25,227 nucleotides of DNA, from positions 11,060 to 36,286 of the forward strand of contig CAJTYN010000009.1 in NCBI GenBank assembly GCA_910584115.1, given 5' to 3'. The position numbers and the translations under genes were made by a program. Under the pieces are notes generated by a model. That model was given only the letters and a program-made list of their open reading frames with translations, did not search any database and was not told where the DNA came from. The stretch comes from an uncultured Lachnospiraceae bacterium (GTDB taxonomy: Bacteria > Bacillota > Clostridia > Lachnospirales > Lachnospiraceae). Every line of letters begins with the position of its first letter. Within the stretch, counting starts at the first letter, position 1. Below, piece after piece: positions 1-7,468 of this stretch.

Positions 1-1188
1 ATGAAAAGGAAATTATGTATCTTACTGTTATCAGCATGCGTCGCCTGCACCACGATCGGCTGCGGCGGAGGCGGCAACGGAGGCTCTTCCTCCACTTCAA
101 CTGACAAGAGCACGTCCTCCGGCAGCAGACTCGTATCCGTATCACAAAAAGACCTGAAAGACCACGTAGAACTGGGCGAATACAAAGGCATCACCGTGGA
201 AAAGACCGTCATGGACGTGACCGAGGACGACATCGACTTCCAGATCAGCAACATCCTGAGCACCTCCGCAGAAGAAGTAGAGGACCCGGAGACGAAGATC
301 GCCGAGGGTGATATCGCGAACATCGACTACGTGGGCAAAAAAGACGGCGTAGCCTTCGACGGCGGCACTGCCGAGGATTACGACCTGTCCATCGGGAGCG
401 GCCAGTTCATCGAAGGTTTCGAGGAAGGACTGATCGGCGCGAAAAAAGGCGAGACCAGGGATCTGGACCTGACCTTCCCCGAGGAATACCACAGTGAAGA
501 CCTGGCGGGCCAGAAAGTCGTCTTCACCGTGAGCGTCAACGCGATCAAACGGATCCCGGAACTCACCGAAGAATGGGTCACCGCGAACACAGAATACGAC
601 ACCATCGACGCATACAAGGAGAGCGTTCGGGAAGACTTAGAAAAGAGCAACGAACAGACTGCCGAGTCCTCCCTGCAGAACACCGCCTGGGAGCAGGTGC
701 TCTCCGAGAGCGAGATCAAAGAGTACCCCGATGAAGACTTAAAAGCTGCCAAGGAAGAGTACAACGACTCCCTGAACAGCTATGCGGAGCAGATGGGCCA
801 GTCCGTCGACGACCTCTTAAAAGCCCAGGGCATGACCAAAGAACAGATCGAAGAGGAGAGCCAGCAGTACGCCGAATACAAGGTAAAACAGAACCTGATC
901 CTGCAGGCGATCATGGACAACGAAGGCTTCAGCATGGACGACGAAGACAGCGAGAAGGCCAGAGAGCAGATGGAAGAAGATTATGGCATGTCCATGGACG
1001 AGCTGAACAAACAATACGGTGAATCCACCGTGACAGAGACGGTCGCCCTCACCAGGATCATGGATTTCATCATAAACAACGCCGAAGTGAAGACGACTGC
1101 TTATTCCGCTGACGAAAAAGAGGGCATCCTGACCGACGAAGATGCCGATGAAAGCGAAACCGACGATGAGAAAGATGCAGAAGAATAA
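1..1188 (+). CDS. secreted FKBP-type peptidyl-prolyl isomerase / trigger-factor-like lipoprotein
   Basis: 395 aa. Predicted extracytoplasmic folding factor that catalyses prolyl cis-trans isomerisation in exported proteins. The N-terminus is a lipoprotein signal: basic MKRK, a hydrophobic stretch and a lipobox ending TIGC, with Cys21 as the lipidated residue, followed by a Gly/Ser/Thr-rich linker (22-45). An FKBP domain spans about 103-184, with the typical GDIANIDYVG start, an IGSGQFIEGFEEGL core and a TFPEEY segment. Residues about 186-360 are helical and charged, like the trigger-factor C-terminal chaperone region, and the tail is acidic. Cytosolic trigger factor lacks the lipid signal and has an N-terminal ribosome-binding domain, so this is the exported paralogue type. 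The ATG at base 1 is taken as the start because the signal peptide follows directly; upstream context is missing. The next gene overlaps its 3' end, suggesting an envelope operon. Confidence 0.88.
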   Translation: MKRKLCILLLSACVACTTIGCGGGGNGGSSSTSTDKSTSSGSRLVSVSQKDLKDHVELGEYKGITVEKTVMDVTEDDIDFQISNILSTSAEEVEDPETKIAEGDIANIDYVGKKDGVAFDGGTAEDYDLSIGSGQFIEGFEEGLIGAKKGETRDLDLTFPEEYHSEDLAGQKVVFTVSVNAIKRIPELTEEWVTANTEYDTIDAYKESVREDLEKSNEQTAESSLQNTAWEQVLSESEIKEYPDEDLKAAKEEYNDSLNSYAEQMGQSVDDLLKAQGMTKEQIEEESQQYAEYKVKQNLILQAIMDNEGFSMDDEDSEKAREQMEEDYGMSMDELNKQYGESTVTETVALTRIMDFIINNAEVKTTAYSADEKEGILTDEDADESETDDEKDAEE

Positions 1189-2530
1189 AAACAGAGATAA
1201 TAAAGATACAGGTAAATATAAATATAAGATCCGCACCCTCCTGCCAGCCTCGATCCTCTGCGCGGCCCTATGCGCAGGGCTGTGCACGCCCCTGACCGTC
1301 CGCGCCCAGGAAGGCACCGCCCCGGAGGACATGATCCAGGATGCGGCCGCCCCGGAAGATGCTCTCCCTGAAGATGATCTCCAGGCGGCCGACAGTCCGG
1401 CAAATGCACCCCAGGACGACGCGGTCCCGGAAGAGACCCCGGATCCCTATCCGCCCTCCTACTACCTGCCGATCGAGTCCAACGAGATCCCCGGCTGGCC
1501 CCAGGGTCCCCAGGTACAGGCAGAGTCGGCGATCGTGATGGATGTGGACTATGGGATCTGTCTCTACGAAAAAAACATCCACGCCAAGCAATACCCCGCC
1601 AGCATCACCAAGATCATGACCGCCCTCGTGACCATCGAGAACAGCGACCTCTCCGATGTGGTGACATTCTCAGAGAACGCCGTATACGGCATCGAACCGG
1701 AGAGCAGCCATATCGGCATCGACGTGGGCGAACAGCTGACCGTGGAACAGAGTCTCTACGCCCTGATGCTGGCCTCCGCCAACGAAGTGGCCATGGGGCT
1801 GGCCGAACATGTGGCCGGGTCGGTGGAAGCTTTCGTGGATATGATGAACGAAAAAGCGGCCGAGCTGGGCTGCACTGAGACTCATTTCGTCAATCCCCAC
1901 GGCCTGCACGATGAAGACCATTACGTCACCGCCCACGACATGGCCCTGATCGCGCGGGCCGCCTACCACAACCCGACATTCCTGAACACCGTGTGTACCG
2001 TATATTACGAGATCCCGCCCACGAACATGGAAGAGGAGACCCGCTATCTGCTCAACCACCAGAAGCTCCTCTCCGACGACGACTGGTATTACACCGGCTG
2101 CCGCGGCGGCAAGACCGGCTACACCGACCAGGCCCTGAACACACTGGTCACCTTTGCAAAAAAAGACAACCGCATCCTCGTCTGCGTAGATCTGAAGACC
2201 GACGGGACGCCCATATATTCCGACACCACGGCTCTTTTGGACTACGGCTTTGACAATTTCCAGTGGAAACAGACGAAAAAAGAAGCGGACGTCGCATTCC
2301 GCCTTCCTTTAGACCGCCAACTGGGACCGGATCTTCCCCTCAGCTGGGCGGATGCCTGCGGCCTAAAAGCCCTCTTTCCCGGCTGGACGCTCCTGCCCGC
2401 AGATATCTCCGCAAAAGACCTGACCACAAAAAAAGCCATGGAACCGAACACTGCCGGCCCATGGCGCCTAAAGACTTCTTACTATTACAAAGACCATTAC
2501 GTGGGCTATTCCTACCAATACGCCTCCTGA
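1142..2530 (+). CDS. D-alanyl-D-alanine carboxypeptidase (peptidase S11, DacA/DacF type)
   Basis: 462 aa from the longest start. It should trim the terminal D-Ala from peptidoglycan stem peptides outside the membrane. All three penicillin-binding motifs are present: SITK (Ser154 nucleophile, Lys157), SAN (212-214) and KTG (324-326). A signal peptide hydrophobic core lies at about 32-54, followed by a Pro/Glu/Asp-rich linker (56-105) before the catalytic domain. A C-terminal extension of about 100 residues follows the KTG region; I could not recognise a clear PBP5-type C-terminal membrane helix. The start is uncertain: in-frame ATGs lie at 1142, 1148, 1166 and 1175, all inside the preceding gene and none with a strong ribosome site. 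The overlap of up to 47 bp suggests coupled translation with the upstream foldase. It converges on the exonuclease gene with a 5 bp gap. Confidence 0.9.
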   Translation: MPMKAKPTMRKMQKNKNRDNKDTGKYKYKIRTLLPASILCAALCAGLCTPLTVRAQEGTAPEDMIQDAAAPEDALPEDDLQAADSPANAPQDDAVPEETPDPYPPSYYLPIESNEIPGWPQGPQVQAESAIVMDVDYGICLYEKNIHAKQYPASITKIMTALVTIENSDLSDVVTFSENAVYGIEPESSHIGIDVGEQLTVEQSLYALMLASANEVAMGLAEHVAGSVEAFVDMMNEKAAELGCTETHFVNPHGLHDEDHYVTAHDMALIARAAYHNPTFLNTVCTVYYEIPPTNMEEETRYLLNHQKLLSDDDWYYTGCRGGKTGYTDQALNTLVTFAKKDNRILVCVDLKTDGTPIYSDTTALLDYGFDNFQWKQTKKEADVAFRLPLDRQLGPDLPLSWADACGLKALFPGWTLLPADISAKDLTTKKAMEPNTAGPWRLKTSYYYKDHYVGYSYQYAS

Positions 2531-2535
2531 TCCCC

Positions 2536-3495
2536 TTAATGTTCATGCATCGACCGGCGGTGCAGCCGTCTCTTGGCGCAAAGAAGTTCTTTCTTCTCAA
2601 GGATCCTCTTTGCGTCAGCCTCATCCACGAGGGACGTGGTCTTCTCCACATAGAACTTTCCCTCGTCCGTCTTGCGCATCCTGACCTTCCCCTTGATATA
2701 GCCATGCTCCGGGCACACAGATATACTGAAATACCGGCGGGCATTCACAGAAAACCACCGGATCTTCCGTTTGGCCGGTCTGTGGCACAGAGGACAGCAG
2801 GTGCTGCTCACCTCCCGGTCACCAATCGCCGCCTCCTTGCTGGAAAACTCCCTGGAGACAAATTTCACACGATCATCGTAGAAGATATGGATCTCTTCCT
2901 TCTTGCTCTTGGGATTCTGGTACACGTCAACGGAAAAATTCCTGCGTATACACGCCTCGTCCACCCGCCGGAAGACCTCCGCCGTATACCGGGCATCCGC
3001 CAGCGCCCGATGAAAATCCTCCCGTTTCTCCAGATCCAGATGATCCACCGCATACTCCAGGGCCCTGCGCACCCTGCCGTCTTCGTAACACAGGCTGAAC
3101 AATTTCTGCACGTCATAATATTCCAGGGGGCCGGGCAGCAGGCCCTCCATCCCGTAGTATTTCAGATTCCGCTGCAGCTCCATCAGGTCCTGGTCCCCCC
3201 AGGTACAGAACTTCGGCTCCCCGCCGCACCAGGAAAAGAACCGGCGGGCTGCCTGGGGAAAAGGCGTCCCATCCTTCAGGCTGCTGTAATCCAGATGGAC
3301 GATCTCCCGGGTCTTGCTGTTGATCCAGTGATAGACCTTGGGCTTGATCATCTCATGAAATTCACTGACGACATCCCTGTCCTTATTTAGTTTGACCGCC
3401 CCGATCTCGATGATCTCAAAGGGGAGCTGTGCATCTTCCGCCTCTCTCCCGTCCGGGCACTGATTCCATTCCAGGTCCAAAACTATATAATCCAT
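2536..3495 (-). CDS. DEDDh 3'-5' exonuclease (DnaQ/ERI-1/KapD-like) with C-terminal zinc-finger-like segment
   Basis: 319 aa. Predicted 3'-5' exonuclease of the RNase T/DnaQ fold. Exo I is DLEW (Asp7, Glu9), Exo II lies in TWGDQD (Asp103 as the likely metal ligand) and Exo III is HRALADARYTAEVF (His162, Asp167), so the DEDDh set is complete. The resemblance is closest to the KapD/ERI-1 group, which mainly degrades RNA ends; the substrate here is unknown. Residues about 190-319 form an extra module containing CPLC (234-237) and CPEH (261-264), which could bind zinc, followed by a Lys/Arg-rich tail. The start has an AGGA-type ribosome site a few bases upstream. It stands alone on the minus strand, tail to tail with the carboxypeptidase gene, and I see no rho-independent terminator between them. 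Confidence 0.85.
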   Translation of the reverse strand: MDYIVLDLEWNQCPDGREAEDAQLPFEIIEIGAVKLNKDRDVVSEFHEMIKPKVYHWINSKTREIVHLDYSSLKDGTPFPQAARRFFSWCGGEPKFCTWGDQDLMELQRNLKYYGMEGLLPGPLEYYDVQKLFSLCYEDGRVRRALEYAVDHLDLEKREDFHRALADARYTAEVFRRVDEACIRRNFSVDVYQNPKSKKEEIHIFYDDRVKFVSREFSSKEAAIGDREVSSTCCPLCHRPAKRKIRWFSVNARRYFSISVCPEHGYIKGKVRMRKTDEGKFYVEKTTSLVDEADAKRILEKKELLCAKRRLHRRSMHEH

Positions 3496-3779
3496 GTATC
3501 CTATTGTAACCTATTCTTCCGTGGAGTGCAATGGAGATATGAAAGATGGAAAGGAATGCTGGTGCGCATCACACGCACCAGCGTATGAAAAAGAATTTGT
3601 TTGAAAAGGGTTTATCCTTAACACGTATAGAGTATAGCGAAAAATTGTGTTGAAAGTGTGATCTTCGGGTGAAAGAAATGTGACCGTACGCGCCAAAAAG
3701 TCCCCGCTATTCATAAAATGTTCATAACTTTTTGCTAAAATATCACTAAAACCGTTGATAAAAACAGGAGGATTTTCGT
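3496..3779. other. divergent intergenic region with a perfect inverted repeat
   Basis: 284 bp between the divergent exonuclease and HtrA-like genes. It contains a perfect 9-bp inverted repeat (GCTGGTGCG at 3558-3566, CGCACCAGC at 3574-3582, 7-nt loop) without an adjacent T tract, so it looks more like an operator or a 5'-leader hairpin than a terminator. The rest is AT-rich with several -10-like hexamers (for example TAAAAT near 3736), but I could not assign a convincing -35/-10 pair. AGGAGG at 3766-3771 is the ribosome site of the downstream gene. No open reading frame worth calling. Confidence 0.5.
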
Positions 3780-5057
3780 ATGGGGGATCATAAAGAAACT
3801 TCAGATACGGAAGGATACCGTTTTATAAAAGAGACGATCAAGAGCAGGCCCGTCAACTGGAGAGGATCCCTGCGGCGGACCGCGTTTCTTATAGGCAGCG
3901 CCATCTTATTCGGTGCGGTCGCTGCGGTTGTTTTTTCACTGGTGTACCCTGCCTTCTCAAAACGCCTGGACGGACAGCAGGCCCAGGGACAGGAAGTGAC
4001 GATCCCGAAGGACGAGCTGACTGAGACTGTGGCGCCCGTGCCGGAGGAGACACCCACGCCCCAGGTGGTGGAGGTGCCGCGCAAGATCACGCTGGAGGAT
4101 TATGAGAAGATCTACAACGACATCCTCGCCGTAGCGGAAAGTCCGCGCAGAGCCCTAGTCCACGTATCGGGCGTCCAAAAAGACGAAAACCTGCTGGACA
4201 ATACCGTCCTCTCCTCCGGCGAATCTCAGGGGATCATCTTCGAGACGAACGGGAGCGAGTATTTCATCCTGACACAGATGTCCGCCATCCGGGACGCCGA
4301 AAAGATACAGGTGCGTTTTGCGGACGGAACCACAGCCCAAGCCGTCCAGGCCAAGGGCGATGCCGCCACCGGACTGGCCGTGGTCAAGATCTCAGCCGAC
4401 TCCATGAAAAAGAAGACCCTCGAGGCGATCACCGTCGCCCCCCTCGGGAACTCCTACAGCCTAGTGCAGGGAAAGCCGGTGATCGCCATCGGGTCGCCCA
4501 CGGGATATGCCGACTCCGTGGTCTACGGAAACGTGACCTCAGTCTCCAACAAGGTCCCCGTGGCGGATATGGAGTACAACCTGCTGACCACGGACATGCT
4601 CGGCAGCGGCGGGGGTAGCGGCGTGCTCCTGGATACGACAGGCAGCATCATCGGGATCATCGCCATGTCCTACGGACCGGAGGATACCCGCACGATGGTC
4701 AAAGCCCTGTCCGTCTCCCAGCTAAAACCTCTGATCGAAAATCTCTCCAACGGGAAGGACATCATCTATATGGGGATCTGGGGCCAGGAGGCGACAGACA
4801 CTGACGCCGATGATCCGAAGACCTCCAAAGGACTCTTCGTAGAGAGAGTGGAGGAAGATTCCCCGGCCATGAAGGCAGGCATCCAGAGAGGGGACGTGAT
4901 CACCGCGTTCAACAAGAAGGACGTCCACACCATGCAGCGCCTCTACACAGAGCTGCAGAAATGCACAAAAGGGCAGAAAGTACAGGTGGCCATCGTGCGC
5001 AAAGGCGCGGAAGGCTACGGCCAGACAAAGATCAATGTGGTCCTGGATATCCAATAG
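3780..5057 (+). CDS. membrane-anchored HtrA-like (S1C) PDZ protein, probable pseudoprotease
   Basis: 425 aa. The architecture is that of Firmicute HtrA/DegP: a cytosolic N-terminus (1-33), one membrane helix (about 35-56), a Pro/Glu linker, a chymotrypsin-fold domain (about 105-320) and a C-terminal PDZ domain (about 330-424, with GLFVERVEEDSPAMKAG and GDVI). The catalytic motifs are degenerate. The usual TNNHVV block reads TQMSAI (Ser168 at the His position), the TDLAV block reads TGLAV (Gly198 at the Asp position), and the GNSGG block is replaced by a glycine-rich GSGGGSG (275-281) in which a serine aligns only with a one-residue shift. It is therefore probably a non-catalytic PDZ scaffold or peptide sensor on the outer face of the membrane. 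AGGAGG lies 8 nt before the ATG. yhaM follows after 13 bp. The family call is secure; the loss of activity is inference from motif alignment by eye. Confidence 0.85.
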   Translation: MGDHKETSDTEGYRFIKETIKSRPVNWRGSLRRTAFLIGSAILFGAVAAVVFSLVYPAFSKRLDGQQAQGQEVTIPKDELTETVAPVPEETPTPQVVEVPRKITLEDYEKIYNDILAVAESPRRALVHVSGVQKDENLLDNTVLSSGESQGIIFETNGSEYFILTQMSAIRDAEKIQVRFADGTTAQAVQAKGDAATGLAVVKISADSMKKKTLEAITVAPLGNSYSLVQGKPVIAIGSPTGYADSVVYGNVTSVSNKVPVADMEYNLLTTDMLGSGGGSGVLLDTTGSIIGIIAMSYGPEDTRTMVKALSVSQLKPLIENLSNGKDIIYMGIWGQEATDTDADDPKTSKGLFVERVEEDSPAMKAGIQRGDVITAFNKKDVHTMQRLYTELQKCTKGQKVQVAIVRKGAEGYGQTKINVVLDIQ

Positions 5058-5070
5058 AGAGGGAGGAGAA

Positions 5071-6021
5071 ATGAAATTTATCAATGAGCTGCGTGAAGGA
5101 GAGCGCGTGGGGGAGATCTACCTCTGCAAACAGAAGCAATCCGCCGTGACAAAAAATGGAAAGCCTTACGAGAACCTGATCCTGCAGGACAAGACGGGGA
5201 CGATCGACGCCAAGATCTGGGATCCCAATTCCCAGGGGATCGATGATTTCGGCGTGCTGGACTATATCGCGATCGTGGGGGACGTGAACAGCTTCGCGGG
5301 CGCCCTGCAGATCAGCGTGAAAAGGGTCCGCTGCGCAAAAGAAGGGGAATACCAGCCCGCCGATTACCTGCCCGTCAGCGAGAACAATGTGGACGAGATG
5401 ACACAGAAACTGCTGGATCTGATCCATTCTGTACAAAATCCGCACCTGTCAGAGCTCCTCACCCGGCTGTTCATCGACGATAAAGACTTTTTTCAGAAGT
5501 TCAAGAGCCATTCCGCCGCAAAGACCGTACACCACGGCTTTATCGGCGGCCTGCTGGAACACACGATCGGTGTGGCGCGGCTGTGCGACTTCTACGCCCA
5601 GATCTACCCGGTCCTGAACAGGGATCTGCTGATCACAGCGGCCCTCTGCCACGACATCGGAAAGACCAGGGAACTGGCGCCGTTCCCCTTAAATGACTAC
5701 ACCGACGACGGCCAGCTCTTAGGCCACATCGTGATCGGGACCGAGATGATCCACGACATCATCCGGGATGAGCTGCCGGATTTCCCGGGATTGCTGGAAA
5801 ACGAACTGAAGCACTGTCTCCTGTCCCATCACGGGGAACTGGAATACGGTTCGCCAAAAAAACCGGCGCTGGCCGAGGCCATCGCGCTGAACTTGGCCGA
5901 CAACACCGACGCCCGCATGGAGACCGTGACCGAACTGTTCGGGGCCGCGTCGGCAAAAAAAGAATGGCTGGGCTTCAACCGGCTGTTCGGATCCAACTTA
6001 CGAAAGACCGAGGACGTTTAG
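5071..6021 (+). CDS. yhaM: 3'-5' exoribonuclease YhaM (OB-fold + HD domain)
   Basis: 316 aa, close to the usual length of B. subtilis YhaM (about 314). YhaM is a metal-dependent 3'-5' exoribonuclease acting on mRNA ends, also linked to DNA metabolism. An OB-fold nucleic-acid-binding domain occupies about 1-95 (GEIYLCKQKQ and LQDKTGTIDAKIWD). An HD phosphohydrolase domain follows, with the first His in HHGFIGGLLEHT (about 155-164) and the HD pair in LCHDIGK (His194, Asp195). The ATG at 5071 is chosen over an in-frame ATG at 5035 because a GGAGG site lies just upstream and the family N-terminus begins there; the longer version would overlap the HtrA-like gene. The gene is 13 bp downstream of that gene and probably shares its transcript. 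A rho-independent terminator overlaps its stop codon. Confidence 0.93.
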   Translation: MKFINELREGERVGEIYLCKQKQSAVTKNGKPYENLILQDKTGTIDAKIWDPNSQGIDDFGVLDYIAIVGDVNSFAGALQISVKRVRCAKEGEYQPADYLPVSENNVDEMTQKLLDLIHSVQNPHLSELLTRLFIDDKDFFQKFKSHSAAKTVHHGFIGGLLEHTIGVARLCDFYAQIYPVLNRDLLITAALCHDIGKTRELAPFPLNDYTDDGQLLGHIVIGTEMIHDIIRDELPDFPGLLENELKHCLLSHHGELEYGSPKKPALAEAIALNLADNTDARMETVTELFGAASAKKEWLGFNRLFGSNLRKTEDV

Positions 6022-6037
6022 TTCCCCGGTCTTTTTT
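6003..6037 (+). terminator. rho-independent terminator of yhaM
   Basis: AAAGACCG (6003-6010) pairs with CGGTCTTT (6027-6034) around a 16-nt loop that contains the yhaM stop codon, and the run of T continues to 6037. The left arm is inside yhaM and the right arm and T tract lie inside the 3' end of the opposing DUF1836 gene. On the minus strand only TTT follows the stem, so it is oriented for yhaM. Confidence 0.7.
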
Positions 6038-6683
6038 CGGACTTCTTCTTTTCCGCCTTCTCAGCGGGACGGGCCTCCTTACCGCCCAGATCGTCGAGGA
6101 CCCTCTCCAACAGCATCTTTTTCACATACACGTCAAAACTGAGCAGGCACAGAAATGAAAACAACTGCAGCGACTCCCGCTCTTCTTCGGGCGCCTGCTG
6201 GAATGTCTCTGTGGCTGTATTGTAGCGTTTGACCAGATCTTTTTGCAGGTACTCGATCTGGCCTTTCTCCATGCTGAAGACTTCCGCATAGATATCCTGC
6301 AAATCCCATCCGTCCGTATTCCGAAAATACTTTTCCGTGATCGGGCCGAGCAGCGCCTGGATATCATTGATCGTCAGGATGTTCTTGAAATAATAGATGA
6401 AGATCAGGAGCAGCAGATGCTCTCTGCTGTACTTCTTCTTCTCCGGCGGCGGGAGCAGATGGTTCTTCGTATAGTTGTTAATCATGGTCTTCGTCAGGAT
6501 CTTGTCTTCGGGGTGCCGCTTGGTGGACTCCAGCTGGGCATCCATGAACGTGGTCACCTGATCCATGTACAGATGGATATTCGGCAGATCCTCCGGCCTG
6601 ATATGATCGATCTTAGAGACGCTCTTTAAGATGTCGTTCATGATCTCTTTGATATTTACGTCCATTTTATTCACCTTGCTCAT
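6018..6683 (-). CDS. DUF1836 family protein (putative MerR/HTH-like regulator)
   Basis: 221 aa. Matches the DUF1836 pattern common in Lachnospiraceae and other Firmicutes: an LYMDQVTTFMDAQL segment, then DKILTKTMINNYTKN, LLPPPEKKKYSREHL and a hydrophobic LLIFIYYFKNILTINDIQALL. The centre resembles a winged-helix/MerR-type DNA-binding unit; the regulated genes are not known. The tail is Lys/Glu-rich. The ATG at 6683 overlaps the TGA of the upstream SGNH hydrolase gene (ATGA), which supports translational coupling. An internal ATG at 6665 has a better-spaced AAGGTG site and is a real alternative. The 3' end overlaps yhaM by 4 bp, tail to tail. Confidence 0.82.
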   Translation of the reverse strand: MSKVNKMDVNIKEIMNDILKSVSKIDHIRPEDLPNIHLYMDQVTTFMDAQLESTKRHPEDKILTKTMINNYTKNHLLPPPEKKKYSREHLLLLIFIYYFKNILTINDIQALLGPITEKYFRNTDGWDLQDIYAEVFSMEKGQIEYLQKDLVKRYNTATETFQQAPEEERESLQLFSFLCLLSFDVYVKKMLLERVLDDLGGKEARPAEKAEKKKSEKRPGN

Positions 6684-7318
6684 GATCCTTTTATCACCGC
6701 TCCAAACCCTTCGGCCAGGGCTGCGTGGGCCTCCGGCATCAGATGCAGGGAATCTTCCCGGGACGGCCGGACGTACTGCGCCGCATCAAAAAAGACGCAC
6801 CCTCTGCGCCCAGCCTCCTGTCTGTAATAGGCCGAAAACTCCGCCGACTCCGTGACCGCTCTCTGTGTGAATTCCCCTCTGAAAGGCGAGCTTGTGATGC
6901 CCGGCCCGATCCGCGGCGGGGAGACGAGGATGATCTGAGGAACAGACCCCTGTTTCTCGGCTGTAAACTCCTGGATGACCGCCGCCAACCGCCCGGCATT
7001 TTCCGCGATCTCCTGCGCCGACGCATGGAAGATCTCTTTTAGATCGTTGGTCCCGAGCATGAGGATCACGATGTCCAGAGGTTTATGGGAATTCAGACAG
7101 GGCCGCAGGTAATGCAGACCGTTCTTCCAGCTCTCATCCGGGTAGTCGTACATGGTGGTCCGCCCGTTGCAGCCTTCTTCTATGATCCGAAAGCCCGGCC
7201 CGAGAATCCGCCCGAGCCGCCCGGTCCAGCGGATATCCGATGAAAAGCGCAGTCCGGTCGTGGGATCATAGCCGTACGTATTGGAGTCGCCGTAGCAAAG
7301 GATCGTTTTTTCTGCCAT
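6680..7318 (-). CDS. SGNH/GDSL-family hydrolase (arylesterase-like)
   Basis: 212 aa. Predicted cytoplasmic esterase or acyl-hydrolase; I see no signal peptide. All SGNH blocks are visible: block I GDSNTYGY (Ser12 nucleophile), block II with Gly/Asn in GCNGRTT (about 49-55), block III GTND (Asn91) and block V DSLH (Asp189, His192). The WTGRLGRIL and GCNGRTTMYDYPDE stretches resemble the arylesterase subgroup (Mycobacterium smegmatis type); the natural substrate is unknown. The start at 7318 is chosen because GDSN must sit near the N-terminus and AAGGAAG lies 8 nt upstream. A good promoter precedes it. It is translationally coupled to the DUF1836 gene downstream and diverges from the EamA transporter gene. 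Confidence 0.87.
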   Translation of the reverse strand: MAEKTILCYGDSNTYGYDPTTGLRFSSDIRWTGRLGRILGPGFRIIEEGCNGRTTMYDYPDESWKNGLHYLRPCLNSHKPLDIVILMLGTNDLKEIFHASAQEIAENAGRLAAVIQEFTAEKQGSVPQIILVSPPRIGPGITSSPFRGEFTQRAVTESAEFSAYYRQEAGRRGCVFFDAAQYVRPSREDSLHLMPEAHAALAEGFGAVIKGS

Positions 7319-7349
7319 ATGGATCGCTTCCTTTCTCCTTGTTGTTTTC

Positions 7350-7378
7350 ATGATAGCATATGCCGGATCGTTTTTCAA
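7350..7378 (-). promoter_or_regulatory. sigma-A promoter for SGNH hydrolase-DUF1836 operon
   Basis: On the minus strand TTGAAA (7373-7378) and TATCAT (7350-7355) are separated by 17 bp. The -10 is preceded by TGC, giving an extended -10. Each hexamer has one mismatch to consensus. Confidence 0.7.
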
Positions 7379-7394
7379 GCGGTGCGGATATCTC

Positions 7395-7423
7395 TGGAAA
7401 ATATCCGGTAAAAGTGTTATAAT
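7395..7423 (+). promoter_or_regulatory. sigma-A promoter for the EamA transporter
   Basis: TGGAAA (7395-7400), a 17-bp spacer and a perfect TATAAT (7418-7423), preceded by TGT for an extended -10. It lies about 45 bp before the transporter start and is divergent from the SGNH promoter. Confidence 0.7.
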
Positions 7424-7468
7424 CGAAAGATCTGGATAAAACGACAAGAGGAGGGTACTGAAAAACTC

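Noticed and set aside
2263..3390. 375-codon open frame on the plus strand
   Set aside because: It is antisense to the exonuclease gene and overlaps the carboxypeptidase end; the translation has no domain and is Pro/His/Leu-rich as expected for a reverse-complement shadow.
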